Source of the DNA: Symsagittifera roscoffensis
Taxonomy: Eukaryota > Xenacoelomorpha > Acoela > Convolutidae
DNA: 64,000 bases
Assembly: GCF_963678635.1 (NCBI RefSeq)
Contig: NC_087065.1
Location: 1,490,001-1,554,000, forward strand
Direction: 5' to 3'
Below are positions 48,160-60,177 of the stretch, piece after piece. The notes under the pieces are model-generated. The model was given only the letters and a program-made list of their open reading frames with translations. It made no database searches and was not told the origin of the DNA. The position numbers and the translations under genes were made by a program. Each line of letters starts with the position of its first letter. The stretch's first letter is position 1.

Positions 48160-48945
48160 GAAAAATGTGCGAGTGCTTGAATGGCTCCATGATCTGCCAG
48201 CAGATCCGAAGGAGACAATATTGACGATTTATGATGTCGATCAAAACAGCATCAAGTACATCAGTCACGACAATACTGAGTTCAACTGGGTCCCTCCAGA
48301 TGGTCCTTTACGCGCTCCAGAATCCAATCACGATCTGCTCGATCTCGGGCGATCGATGGGGACATCGATGGATCTTTTTGTCCGGGGAGAGGGGGTAGGA
48401 CTCACCCACACCGAAAACCTCATGATAAAAAAATTAAAATCGGCGTGGGAAACCGGAGAGCTGGAAACGTAGGGCAAAAATTCTAAAAAACCGCTTTTTG
48501 GACAAATTTTTGAATCATATTTTGATTTACCAAAACTCAACTCAAACAATATCGTTATAACGGACAGTGATTTCGACCAGCGTTAGCGGCCGACTTTAAA
48601 AGAGAGTACAAGAATATCGAGTTTTTAAAGAAACAGAGGCCTGGTGTAGGAGGGATGATAGCGCTGCCCCCTGTTGCATCACAGACACCAGGGAAATATT
48701 TGTGTTTCCTTGTAACTAAGACCACTGATAGACAACACGTAAAACTCGAAAACTTGGTGCTGGCCTTAACTTGACTCAGGGATTTCCTGGTTGAGAGAAG
48801 AGTGACCTCTCTTTCTTTACCAGTCTAAGATCCCAATAGGGGAAAACTGCATCCGAGAGAGTCATATGCCCTCGTACTTGTAATATTTTCAGAAAAGGAC
48901 ATAGAGGTCTACTTTCATAAAAAATATTATCTGAGCATATGCTAG
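48160..48945 (+). pseudogene. Macro-domain gene, copy C, broken
   Basis: In C the integrase end (VLEWLHDLPADPKETIL) and macro start (GTSMDLFVRGEGVGLTHTENL, 48361-48417) share one frame because of a 1-base difference from A. Stop TAG at 48472. About 60 bases are deleted near 48571, removing the SAICITAD part. Then FKREYKNIEF, PGVGGMIALPPV, PGKYLCFLVTK and, after stops at about 48774 and 48828, the terminal YYLSI and TAG at 48943. The TARG1-type Lys (VTK) is present. Confidence 0.75.
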
Positions 48946-49385
48946 AGCCACATTTGGTGTTCAGTGATCTTTATTAGACTTACTTTATAGCCACTAGGAT
49001 CAAGTTTTAGGTTAACTATTAGGGATTAGGTTTTTATGTGATAGTGTTGATGTGTGATATTTGTATGTTATGTTATTGTTAGGTTATGTTTTATGTGACG
49101 TTTATGTCATGGAAACTTGGAAAACTCCAGGTACGAAAGGTGACAGCGCTAGATTATGTTGTTCTGACAAGATCGCAGGTGCTAGCTTTTAAACTAAAAA
49201 CAAAAAGAGAACTTTAATTGACTGTTTTTAAAAAAAAAAATAAGAATGATGTTTTATCTTGGAGATGAAACAGCTCGTAATGATTGATCGAAGTTGTGAC
49301 TTGTCTTTTAGATCGTGATTGATTGCACGTTTGTTTATTGAATTTGCATTGGAATTGATGAAAGAGAAGACCTATTCGAAGAAAC
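48946..49385 (+). other. Non-coding spacer, copy C
   Basis: 440 bases, no gene, partly alignable with A's spacer: GTTATGTTATTGTTAGGTTATG part, CTCCAGGT, then GTGACAGCGCT. A 10-A run lies at 49229-49240. Confidence 0.6.
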
Positions 49386-50248
49386 ATGAATGACACTAAC
49401 GACTTGATGGCTTTCATCTCAGCGAGCCCAGGAACGACTCTAGACGAGATATGCCGCTTGAACGATTGCATTTTTGAACTAGAAGACCCGGAGTTGGTGA
49501 TGTTCCTTAATGCAATGGGAAGAAAAGACCGTGGGGACTGCTTCACGGAAGTGGTCTTGATGTTAGCCTTCGTTGAGTCCGGGACCGCCAAGAGAGGCCG
49601 AAACAGACTCTCGACGAGGGAAAATGTCTGGTCACGACTCAGCTCGTGAACCAGGACTAGGCGAGCAGAGGGATCACCCGCTAGGGGAGATGCCCCTACC
49701 TCTTTGGCCTATGTAGCCTCTCATTGGAGCCAAGCGTTCACGTGATGGGCCGGGACCATCGCAATCGATGAATTCCTCCACCGAAGAAAGTCAGAATGAG
49801 CGAAATGGAAATCCAGACTTCGGAGGCCATTGAGACCTTGGATAAGAAGGAGAAGGACTGGCAGGAGTTGCGTGCCAAGTTGGAGGAATACAAGGCGATG
49901 GCCCGAGAGCGAGACGAATGGAAAAAGAAACATGATGAACTGCAAATAACCTTCAAAGAGGAAGAGATAAAGCATCTGAAGAAGTTGTATATGGCGAAGG
50001 TGGGACAGAGCTCACCGGAAGTCCTGGCGACGATGAATTCAGATGGGTCTAAGGACCCGCCTTCTAGGACTAAGCCACAGGAGCTGTGTATCCCTAGGGA
50101 GCCCGTGGCCCCTCTGCAGACATCGCAATCTGCCTCAAGGTATAGGAACACGATACCTGACCCTTCGGATATCCATATGGCTCCCCAATTTCAAGGGTCG
50201 TTCAATCAGATAGCCAGAGCGCCGATGAACGAAATCAACAGGACCTGA
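49386..50248 (+). pseudogene. Coiled-coil ORF, copy C
   Basis: 49386-49649 matches A's N-terminal module (MNDTNDLMAFISASPGTTLDEI; TEVVLMLAF). After a break, 49796-50248 is the coil (RERDEWKKKHDELQI, KHLKKLYMAKV) and the IPDPSDIHMAPQFQ block shared with A. One short in-frame loss in the first module and a frameshift between. Confidence 0.8.
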
Positions 50249-50279
50249 CACGGACCGCTCTCCAAGCAATTCAGAACGA

Positions 50280-51346
50280 ATGTCACGAGCCATCGTGCCA
50301 GCTGGTCCGACACGAGGCGAAACTGCCTTGAGATCTTGTGTGGTGGATATCAGGAAGAATTTTGCGGTCCGCCATTTCTTCTTGCAAGTGGCTGCGGAGC
50401 ATCCTCGAGCCTGCCTGAACGGAATGAGCTTGACCCCTGCCATAAGCAATCAAGCAATTCCTTCAGGGTATCGTCATCTGATTGTAGGAGATGGTGGTGA
50501 GGGACCTGAACGAGATCTTTGTGAGTGTTCAGACTACTGTCGTATCTTTTGGAGGAACCTCTGTGACCCAAGTCATCAAGATGATGGAGTCTCAGAATGA
50601 ATACCAGGTGGACACCTTGATAGTGATGCTGTGAACCAACGATATATTCTAGGGCTCCTGTTACCCCACAGAGCAAGTGGGAACCTCTGGTGGTCTGTTT
50701 GTTGAACGAACTGAAAGAGAAATATATGCCGAGGCTTGTGGTGCAGTGCACGATCCCACAGAATCCGGAAGTGGGAACGCCGGTGGCTGACTTTATGAAT
50801 GGCAACGTGACCCGATGGAATGAAATGATCCGTAGACTGATCAGGAGCAATCCAGGCGAGTTACGACACATGGATTTGGAAAACACGTTGCGCATGACTG
50901 ACCATCTGGCGCTCACCAGAGATGGCATACATTTTAATTTATTGCAGGGAAGGCGATGGATCAACGACGCCTTTCAGACAAGAATTGAGGAGATAGAAGG
51001 AGAACTCATGATGACTGACGCCCTGGCGCGGACCAGCTTGACTGGCAGAGGCAGAGTGAGGAGCAATGTGCCAGAGCCACTCGCCAATAGTCTTGGGCCT
51101 CTGAAATCCGAAGCGGGCATTGCTGCTCCCTCGGCTCCTAGCTCAGACGTAAGAGAAAGGCTGGGGACGGTTTCCCCTCCTCGCAGACAATCACTGGAGA
51201 GCCGGCTGGGAAGACCTAATGAGACGAGTTCTCAGGCCTCCATGAATGCGAATAACTTGCCCACGATAACCCCTGCTCCTGCGGGACATTCATCGGCAAC
51301 TACTGCACCTGCAGAGAGAGTTGAATCAACCAGAGTGCTGCTCTAA
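50280..51346 (+). pseudogene. SGNH-hydrolase ORF, copy C, broken
   Basis: AAEHPRACLNGMS joins the tail of the coil ORF in one frame, then HLIVGDG: block I has Gly where B has the Ser nucleophile and A has Asn. A frameshift follows. Block III GTND is TND after a TGA replacing Gly (about 50632). From 50690 the rest is open: VQCTIPQNP strand, TRDGIHFN (block V, Asp and His kept), and the Ser/Pro/Arg-rich tail as in A. Confidence 0.8.
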
Positions 51347-51388
51347 AACCGTCCAGATCCCAGTGCGTGGGGGCAATATAAGGCTGCC

Positions 51389-54221
51389 ATGCTAGCAACT
51401 TTGAATATGAATACGTTGACAAGTCGAGCAGACGCTAGAAGAATGATGGACGGGAATGGCCCCACGATGTCGGGATTGTATCGGATATCAGGCGTGGACT
51501 GGCTATTGGCGGAGCAAGAGCAGTTAAGCTCCACTACCGCGCTCAGGTTTGTGGATATCGATGGGTTGCCTCAGGATGTCCGTCGGAGGGCCAGAAAATT
51601 GATACCACCTCTCCGGAAGGGCAAATTGTTCACGGAGAACCAGCCCAATAAAAAAAACGACAAGATGTATCGCCAATTCTCCAAGCCGCCGGGCCAAATG
51701 CCGGGCGAATACTCGAGAGAATGTCTCAGAGCTACCTCAGTGGAAGGAGATGACAGGATCTACAAAGGACTGGAGAAATCGATGTGCGATAGTCTGTTTG
51801 CCGCCTAAGATCCCCTAGATATCAAGAATGCCAAGTATCTAGTAGTGGTTAGTTCGGACTATCTCTACACGCATCGATCCTTCTTTTGGTCCGATGTTAT
51901 TATCCTAACGGCTCCCACGCTGGATTGGGACAAGCAGTGGGTATAGTGATAAGCGTGAAGAGAATCGTCAGTATGGACACACAAGTAATGATAATCGCCG
52001 GCTCCAATGATCACCTACAGAGCCGAGGGCAACTGGCTCGCCTCACAAACGGATCAGTTCACTGCAATGAGGCTATGGGAAAAGCAATTATGACGCTCGT
52101 TTCGGCCATGACTGAGGTGCAAATAGCGGCGCGGCAACGCTTCACCAGAACGCGGTGAAGATTGTCTTTGTGTTGTCACCGGGATATGCGGCGCTGCCAG
52201 AACCATTATAGTTTGTGTACACGCCTCCAGAACCATTACAGTTAGTGTCATTCCCGCACCGAACAGGCCCGTCGATCATGATACTTACTATCCTCTTAGC
52301 TCTGAACGTTCTGCTGTCTGGGCGGACATATCAAACGCCATCCAGCAATTTAACGATCATAGCACAACTGGCGTGTTGCTGAACGAAGTTTTGGGGTTGT
52401 AACCGTCCAACTTCGCCAGGTTGTTAAAACTGAGACCATGAAAAGATGACAACCACGTGTTGATGCAACAGGTGGCGAATGACCTCTGATTCAGACAGAT
52501 GGATTATGTAAGGAATGCACAAGAAAGGATGGTCACAAGGAACCTGACATCATCAGAAGAGGAATTTTATCACCAAGAGTATGAACATTGGAGGAAGACG
52601 CTTTCGAACATGCTCCGGCGGTGATTAAAGAATACACGAGTACCTGAAAAGTTTGTTGAATGAACGAGAGCTGGACGGAGGGAAGATGCTCCAATTGATG
52701 CAAGACGTGATCAAGATGTCCTTGGACAAATTCCAAGCCGACGTTTTGGCCACAAAATCACAATACGAAAGATCTGACGCATTCCCCGGAGGAGGGATCG
52801 ACGCCATCCTTCTTATCTACATGCTACACGAGGGCCTGCAGGAAACTCATCGCGAGCTTCGACAAAGGCATCAGGAAATCGTCGATTGGTTTAGTGTTGG
52901 CACGATACGTGACGTTTGGCCATGAAAACTTCGCGTAGGGACCCGCTAATCTCTTCGATCAAGCGTTATTGGACCTGAGGCTGGATGGATTCCTCGCCCT
53001 AATTACGATGACGTATGGTCGATTGGGTGACTTATTCGTGCTCCTGCGTTGCCCTGAACAACTACAGGGGACGAGCCGAGAGTTCAATGCGCAGTTGGAA
53101 ACCGCCTCCTATCAGAAGATGAAAGATTGGAGAACGCTCTTGATCCAGTATCTGCTGCAACAGAACAGGAGCGTCACCGTTCAGAATTCAGTACTGTACG
53201 TCAACTTGGTCTCAGTGGTGGATTGTTCTGTGCTGAATTGGGTGGAACAGAAAGAGCTGAGAGGGTTGGCCAGTGACGACAGGTTGTTTAGAAGAGTAGC
53301 AGAGCCGGGATCGATGTTGATGGACTTCGACAACAACTTCAAATGTAGAATGGGCGGTGAGGACCTTTCCCATGTCCAGTTTAACCCTAAGCTTTGAAAT
53401 CTGCGACCAGTGGTGAAGGATTCAGGAGGGGCGATGCGGGTCCCAGCTTCGTCGGAAGCATATGCACATGTCAAAGAGAATCAGCAGGTGTGGCTTACAA
53501 GGTCTAGGCCACTGCCGGACCAATGTCCCCCCATATCCGCCGATGAGGAGAGCTGCTGGGAGTCACGTTTCTCGCCATTGACCCTCGCATCGGAGCGGCT
53601 CGTGACGCGGAAGAAAAAATGCGGGATTGGAGTGAACGGATGGAACCGCGCTTCATCAGCTGGAACGTTGCGGCCATGCACACCTTTAATTTTACTTTCC
53701 CTGACGCATGGAGCCGGAACAAGATTAAGGCACCATCTTTCAGGAATCCCGGGGTTTCCGCTGATGTATGGAATAACGTTTACGCACCAGCCGATGATTG
53801 GTTTACGACTGAAGTGGCGAGGTGAAGTGAAATTGATACTGTTGGAAGTGGCAAGGGAGTGCAGAGGAGGCATCTACATGACAGTGGATGAACTGGCGCC
53901 ACATGGAGTCTGTGGAATTCCTGGTGAACGATGAATTGTTCTACCATGCAGGGGATTTGACTGTGCCGGCTCGGCCGGACTCGGGCATGGATATGCGTCA
54001 GGGCCCTTCGGGACCTGGACCAAAACCAGATGCCAATGACGATGACGTGATGGATCAGGATGATGATCCCATGGAAGGGAAGGAGGACAAGACGAGAGGA
54101 TTAGACGCGTTGAAAAGGGACTTGCTGGAGTATCAGTTTAGTGAAGACGACGACGACGCGGAAGTCGATGAGCCTCTATTGTTGATGATGCCATCATCAT
54201 TTATGTCCCCTACGAAGGAGG
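51389..54221 (+). pseudogene. Last ORF, copy C, broken
   Basis: Pieces: 51389-51808 (GVDWLLAEQEQLS; ends at TAA before DPLDI), 51810-51950 (SSDYLYTHRS segment), 51886-52158 (AGSNDHL), 52653-52925, 52969-53397 (conserved C-terminal block with VLYVNLVSVVDCSVLNW), 53410-53934 and 53888-54221. It extends A's protein past the window edge of A: after FNPKL comes a further region (RFISWNVAAMHTFNFTFPDAW) and an acidic tail (DDDVMDQDDDPMEGKED; EDDDDAEVDEP). No domain recognised in the extension. Confidence 0.7.
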
Positions 54222-54421
54222 NNNNNNNNNNNNNNNNNNNNNNNNNNNNNNNNNNNNNNNNNNNNNNNNNNNNNNNNNNNNNNNNNNNNNNNNNNNNNNN
54301 NNNNNNNNNNNNNNNNNNNNNNNNNNNNNNNNNNNNNNNNNNNNNNNNNNNNNNNNNNNNNNNNNNNNNNNNNNNNNNNNNNNNNNNNNNNNNNNNNNNN
54401 NNNNNNNNNNNNNNNNNNNNN
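54222..54421. other. Assembly gap (200 N)
   Basis: Exactly 200 unknown bases, a usual placeholder for a gap of unknown size. It hides the end of C's last ORF and most of its 3' LTR. Confidence 0.95.
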
Positions 54422-54560
54422 GCCCTTAACAGACCAGAAAATCAACTGGCTAGGTCGAGACGGTGAAAAACGGGTAGAATTTAGGTCACTGACGGCGGCC
54501 AGTCGTCAATAGGTGCTTTTTCTACGCTCCGTCACTATGTAGTATTTGGGCGAATGTTAA
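54422..54560 (+). repeat. 3' LTR remnant of copy C
   Basis: Matches the last 130 bases of the A LTR in element sense (AGACCAGAAAATCAACTGG ... GTAGTATTTGGGCGAATGTT). Diverges exactly at the LTR edge, where A has ACA and C has AAA, into repeat R. Confidence 0.85.
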
Positions 54561-54567
54561 AAAAGTC

Positions 54568-54856
54568 CATCAATTCAACTTTTCCGACCATGAACCAGAT
54601 TACAAGTTTTGCGGCGCAAGGGCGGCGGCATTACCTCAAGACCAGATGAGAAAGATCCTGGATTTATTAAAATCCAATAAAAAAATTCATTTCTTGCAGA
54701 TTTCCGGAATAATTGGATACGGGAATGGTAGCAGCAAAAAATTTACGCAGTTGATCCTGCTGTTTTGACCGAGCTCAACTAGCACAGAAAGAACAGTCAT
54801 CCTCAAGAGTAAGTTATGAGAGACAAAATATGAAAGAAAGCTAACACAGGAATTCT
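54568..54856. repeat. Dispersed repeat R, copy 2
   Basis: About 85-90 percent similar to 21855-22140 by eye, same orientation. Follows the C LTR end directly. No coding frame. 54857-55260 after it is AT-rich with no gene. Confidence 0.75.
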
Positions 54857-55260
54857 CGGACTATCAAAAGTTCAAGAGAATGAGAAATTTCATTTTTCCA
54901 TGAGATAGTATTTGGCACGCTCAAAATTTAAAATAGTTTCTTTGTGACAGATGTATACAAAAACCAAAAAAAAACCAGCAGGCAAAATTCTTGATTAAAA
55001 TGTTATGCATACACAAAATGAAATTCCATAAATTACCAGGAAATAGCTGCATTCGATTCGCTGCGCTTAAACTCACAATGCGATGAAACCACTTGAACAA
55101 AAACTCAACTTTTTGTACCTTTTATATTCAGATTGAAAGCCATAAAAATTTTGACCACGCCCATTGTCATATTCGGGCACCAAACAATACAAACAATACT
55201 GTTGCAGAAAAAAAAGCATAGCAAAAAACGGCCCAAAGATTTTAAACCAATTATTTTAAA

Positions 55261-55640
55261 TTGAAGCTTTCACACCAACCTTTCCCCCAATTACTATTAT
55301 TATGATGATGATTATTATGATTATTATTAAGAATTCCACGGGAGACTCCGTGAGGGTTCATTGACCCTCTGAGATGATTTTCAAATTGGTCAGTTTCTTA
55401 TTAAGTTTCTGCAGTTGTACTGTACACAATCACAAAGCATTTTCCAAGTGGAGGTAGCATCTTCATCAAAATATATAATGAAATAGTTCCAAAACCATCG
55501 AAGAAGACCTTTCTTGAGAGATCCAATATCTGTAATGTCAACATAACTTGGTGCTAAATTTGCAAGTCGAGTCGAACGAAACCAGAAGTTCGAATCATTT
55601 AGCTTCAACTTTGGGCGTTGTACCTGAAACAAAAAAAGAA
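55261..55640 (-). pseudogene. LINE 3' end: RT C-terminal tail and tail microsatellite
   Basis: Minus-strand frame 55632-55390 (NDSNFWFRSTRLANLAPSYVDI ... LLRWFWNYFIIYFDEDATSTWKMLCDC) looks like the extreme C-terminus of CR1/Jockey-type RTs, which end with W..LP.., a LL.Y/F motif and (C)TW...C.C. After it lie two short hairpins (CACGGAGTCTCCCGTGG type, 55336-55356) and an (ATT/ATC)n run at 55290-55332, usual for a LINE 3' tail. The rest of the LINE is missing. A TTTTTTTGTTTCAG just before the frame (55626-55641) could be a splice acceptor. Confidence 0.55.
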
Positions 55641-55680
55641 GCAGCAGTCCTTGTATTGAAAATATTTTCTATAATAGTGA

Positions 55681-56073
55681 AACTCGTTTATTGGAGTCCT
55701 TTCAAAAAACAATTTGGTATTGGATCACTGGCCATAAAAACTATAAGGACGCCCTAAATAAACTGAACATTTTACCAGTACCATATTATCTTCAAGTGCC
55801 AGATTTTATACTTATCCAAACTAACGAATGGGTCCTACGATTTCGATTTTGCTGCTAAAGCGGTCAGTTATTCCATTGGTAATTAACTGACCGCTTTAGC
55901 AGCAAAATCGAAATCGTAGAACCCATTCATTTGTTCGGATAAATATAAAAGATCTAGCATTTGAAGATATTATGGTACTGGTAAAATGTTCAGTTTAATT
56001 GGGTCGTCTTTTTAATTTTTATGACTAGTGATCCAATAACAAAAACTTTTTTGAAAAGACTTCAATAAACGAG
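55681..56073. repeat. Foldback palindrome, two arms of about 190 bases
   Basis: Left arm 55681-55870 and right arm 55884-56073 are reverse complements at roughly 80-85 percent overall, perfect over the inner 35 bases, with a 13-base spacer (TTCCATTGGTAAT). Ends CTCGTTTATTG ... CAATAAACGAG. No ORF. Could be a foldback/MITE-type element or an inverted duplication. 56074-56344 beyond it has no gene. Confidence 0.85.
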
Positions 56074-56344
56074 TACTTTTGATGCTTGGGTAGAAGCACC
56101 AGCCCGAGCATGTGATGAAAGACAAAATCATACTTTTATAAAGACTCAATTTTGTGCTCATGGAATGTTAAGGACTCAAACAGAACCAAATAGAAATTAA
56201 AATCAATTATCACACTTGAAAAATTTACACATGAGGTGAATAAAACCACGTAGGAAGGCCGAAACAATTGAATGATAAAAATTTTTCTCAAATATTTTAG
56301 AGAAACTGTTATCGACGAACGAAAGTGCTCAAAACAAGAAAAAA

Positions 56345-57400
56345 ATGGATGTAAAAATATTCTACACTGGAACGTGCCATTCCCCCAGATGGCACAGCTG
56401 AACTCTCCGCAGAACAAAACTCACAGCACTTAAAATCTTAGTTAAGAACGCAACACGATGAGGAGGATTGAAATGGAACTAAAACATTAGGCTGACCTGA
56501 ACTTAAGCAAAAGGGACTTCAAGTCTGACTTTAAACTTTAAAAGCACCGATCCAGTACATTAAAAATGTAAGATGAACAATTGTTTCAGCGCATTTTGAG
56601 TGCATTCTTAGATTCAGTATTTATTACTAACAAAATTATCAAAATCAAAAACAAGGCCAAACACATTATTCATAAAATTAATTTGTCAAGCTGTTAAATA
56701 AATCTTTTTATTAAATCTGCAGGGAATTAAAAGTGTGCCTTATGAAAAATGAAGGTTCAAACATGAACTTATGTCAGAATTTTTGAAGCCTAAGAACTGA
56801 CATCATTAATTAACAATAAAGACACTGAGAAAAACGACTTTCAAGTGGTGTAAATTCGTAGTATACAATTGTCAAGTTTTATGACAATCATATAAAAACG
56901 AAGCTGAGATGAGATAATCCGTAATCTTCCTCAGTTATTAATGGCGAAACTAAACGGCAACATGCGGATTTAATCTTCCCAAACCAGTCGGCAATTACTC
57001 AATATTAACCGACTCCAATCTTTATTATTTTATTATTCAAATCTAATATCTGCAAATTATTGCAAATGTATGATATCATGTAATAGAGCAGTAAAAGCAT
57101 TATTGAATTTTGAACTTGTTTTCCTCCAATTTAGCAGTTGCACGGACAATCCACTCGCAGCGATAACTGCGTCGTACTACAAATCAAACTCAAAATATCG
57201 CGCCAAATTTACTCTAAGATTTTTTTATTTTTCCTAATTTCATTGTTTCAAACAATAGTTAAAAAAATTTTGTCTTGTTTCGAGCCTACTTTCTTTTGAT
57301 TTTTGGAATTATACCTTCAAGGTTTCTTTGATTTTGGAACTATATTAACCCCATGGTTCCACTTCAATGATCTCCCTGCTTCTAACTTTATTGTGTGTGT
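56345..57400 (-). repeat. Terminal direct repeat of copia element (3' side)
   Basis: About 1 kb, similar to 63084-64000 in the same orientation (landmarks: CCATTCCCCCAGATGGCACA at 56378/63111, GAACTGACATCATT at 56792/63506, GCAGTTGCA at 57133/63759). Plus-strand left edge GATGTAAA. Flanks the copia genes, so read as LTRs; edges are not sharp because the copies have diverged and the other is cut at the window end. Confidence 0.7.
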
Positions 57401-58240
57401 TGAGTCCTGACTTCTCCGTTAATTATTTATTTTAGATATTGCCATGTTCAATGATCTTTCAATTTAACTCTGAGATCAAATCGTCGCCTATACACTGTAT
57501 CAGATAATGCAAATTGGGATGAACCGTTTATTGGTGCTCTTCAACCCAAGGAGTAAGGTGTCTGACTTTTTGGCCGATATAGATGGATAGGAACTTCTGA
57601 AAAGCGAAAATCGTTGTTATGAGTTTTGTTCTTTTCATTGGTCATGAAAAAAATAATCACCGTCTTTATTTCTGAGCGATTTTGTAAAAATCAACATATC
57701 AGTCAAAACTGACCTTTCCCAATTTGTTCATTTCTTTGAATAAGCACGCGTAGTGAAAAAATTACCGTTTCGTATGAATCAACCATCATCCAAAAATTTT
57801 TTTTGCTCAACGTCAGTCTGGTCGGTTGACACAAAACTTATCTTTTTGATATTTGAACAAATGAACACTTGATTTCGGAAAATAATCGGGAAGCACAACC
57901 ATCAGCATCAAAATAGCCCTGCTGTACCTGAAAACAATGATAGGATAACTTGTATTACATTAAGCCCCACTGAACTACAACCACGATTACACACATGACA
58001 ACATGAAAATAAATAGAACAACACAAGACAATTAATTAACACATGACAAATATTTAAGCTTCCCACTAAACGAGAAAATGTTGGAAACATGTATACGTAT
58101 ACAGCATGAAACGTTACGCTGGTCCGCGCATAAATGAATATCGCTAGCGCTGTAAAATCAACTACCAAATAAAAATAATAAAAAACTTCCGAAATGCTAC
58201 ATCGGGATTTTGTCAAGCAATTGACAAATTGATACTGCGT
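57401..58240 (-). other. 3' part of the copia element between RNase H and terminal repeat
   Basis: About 840 bases with no convincing gene. 57928-57965, read on the minus strand, is a splice-acceptor-like block nearly identical to one before gag at 62430-62470. A hydrophobic frame at 58216-57908 overlaps this block and is not supported. Confidence 0.5.
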
Positions 58241-59608
58241 TGAAATCTAATTTAACTGGCGAATATTTCCTGTGGTATTAGTTTCTCTAATAGAGGCAAT
58301 ATCAATTTTCATACCTTTATCCGACGTGGATTTCGTGGGGTATACTGAATCTACAAGTTAGCGAGTATCGCAATACGCTAGAAACGGAACATCCAGCTTC
58401 ATCGCCTCTTTCAAAGAATGTTCAGAAATGAGCGGCCTCCAGACCCTCAAAACACACAAGTAATTCTGCGGAAATCGTGCATCTGGCTAAAACGCTTGAG
58501 TTTACCTGATGATTTCCATGCAAAAAGCGAGCAACTTTACGTGCGTTTTTTAACCAAAAAGACTAAGTATACGCCCTACGTTGACCCGTCCGAGTTGTAA
58601 CATATGGAAGCATCGGTGAAACTTGCAACAAACCAATCGCCTTCAATACCAATTGACGGAAAATATAAATTTTGAGCAGCCGACTGTTTAGGACGTCTAA
58701 CATTTTTTTTCGACGCGAAGGATGTCTTCTATTGTGCTGCTTCTGATCGCGCCAATTGCACTGCTTATCGAATATAGTAAATCAAGTCCAGACTGAACAT
58801 CGGACCATAACAGCTTCCCGAGAGTAGAACGAAGTGCCGATTTCTCAGACTTGCTTGTTTCGAACCATTTATCGACGGTTCTGGAGTTTTCCAACTCCAT
58901 TTCCAACTCCATTGCATCTTCTCTCATCTTTGTCAACGAAAGCTCCTAAATAACTATGCGGCAGATTACCAGCAGTTCCAACCACAAAAGTGCTTTATAA
59001 AATGTTCTACTACAGATTTCTGGAACTCCGTGGTTTCACACGCTCATAAATCATCTACGTGTGTACAGATCATGCTCTGTTTGTCTGCCCATATGAAAAA
59101 TCTGGGATCATACGCTGATTTGACGCCACCATAGGCTTGCAGGTCATTCAACAACCGTTCATACCAGTAACTGGAGACACCATAGAGATCGTACCCACAC
59201 TTTTTGATTTTCTACACATTCTGAGTGTCTTTGTATTCTTTTGGCGGTTTGATAAGAAACATTCCTTCTGATAGGTAGACATTGTGAAAAAGCCGTTTTG
59301 ATGTCTAACGCCTGACAAAATGTCCAATTTGCAACAATAGAGTACAAGGATACGGCTATTCTGAAAAAGTCACGTCCACACGAAGGGGAAAACTTAACAA
59401 TACTGTCAGAATCAGGAAATTGGAATCCTTTTGCCACTAATCTGGCCTTGCAACGAGTCTCATATTTGATAGTATGGACCCATTTTGTACCAATTAACGA
59501 TTGTCGTTTATATGGCGCTTCCTGGAAAAACTCATTCTTCTCCCAAGTCACATTTTTTTCTAGTTTTGCGTCAAGAAACTCTTTTTCATGGACTTTAACA
59601 GAAATCAA
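58240..59608 (-). pseudogene. Copia reverse transcriptase/RNase H, broken
   Basis: 59608-59159: GTKWVHTIKYE, KARLVAKGFQFPD, ALDIKTAFSQ, the standard copia RT N-terminal motifs with the first catalytic Asp. After a frameshift, YDLYGVSSYWYERLL and, at 59047-59061, THVDDL, the catalytic box. 58936-58697: SALRSTLGKLLWSDVQSGLDLLY and IEDILRV, the conserved stretch between RT and RNase H. A frameshift at about 59159 and stops between the pieces. RNase H proper (58697-58240) is only weakly visible. Confidence 0.8.
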
Positions 59609-60177
59609 ACTGGCTAAATCTGTGATGAACGCTGTTTCGACTTCCTGATGTTCAGATAGGTCTTCCCGGTGGTCAACATGTCTAAAATCAACAGCGCCTC
59701 AGATACCTGCCATATTTTCAGGACCAAAGTACTCCAGATTCAGCCACGTTTTGCTTCCCTCCAACTTTACCTGTATGGCTCAGAGCTACGACATCATGAG
59801 GTACATCAGAATCAGTTTGATGCACTCACTTTTGGCAGCATACTTCTGCATTTTTTGATTGGTTCAAACGGACAAAACTCTGGAAGATCAACAGGAGAAA
59901 CTGAAGTAATTTCAGTGAAATCAAAGAAGCCTTTTAAATCCTCAAGAACATCGTCTCCAGAGAATGACAAAAACCACATCCCACATTTTTTTTCTTCGTC
60001 GTCCTTTTTCAACTAGAGTAACGCACGTAAACCTTGACAAACCAAGCGATTGCCTTTCAAATTGTTGGCAATGTTGGTTTCATTGGTTTTCATTGGATAA
60101 TCAGTTCCAGCAGGCTCTGTCACTCCATCGATCTCGTTCTTCAGGTTCAGTTGATGGTTCGGATTGGCTCTGACTCG

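Larger units (their letters stand above)
39120..54560 (+). mobile_element. Giant Ty3/gypsy LTR retrotransposon, copy C (decayed)
   Basis: Plus strand, close relative of A (many identical stretches), with A's gene order from the leader to an LTR remnant at 54422-54560. Heavily mutated with many frameshifts and stops, and small deletions such as about 60 bases in the macro domain. Contains an inverted solo LTR (45445-46376) and a 200-N gap. 39120-39472 is leader without a gene. Confidence 0.9.

Noticed and set aside
57908-58216. Small hydrophobic membrane protein on the minus strand of the copia 3' region
   Set aside because: Overlaps the duplicated acceptor-like block, has no start context and no homologue in the window; AT-rich DNA readily gives Phe/Tyr/Leu-rich frames.
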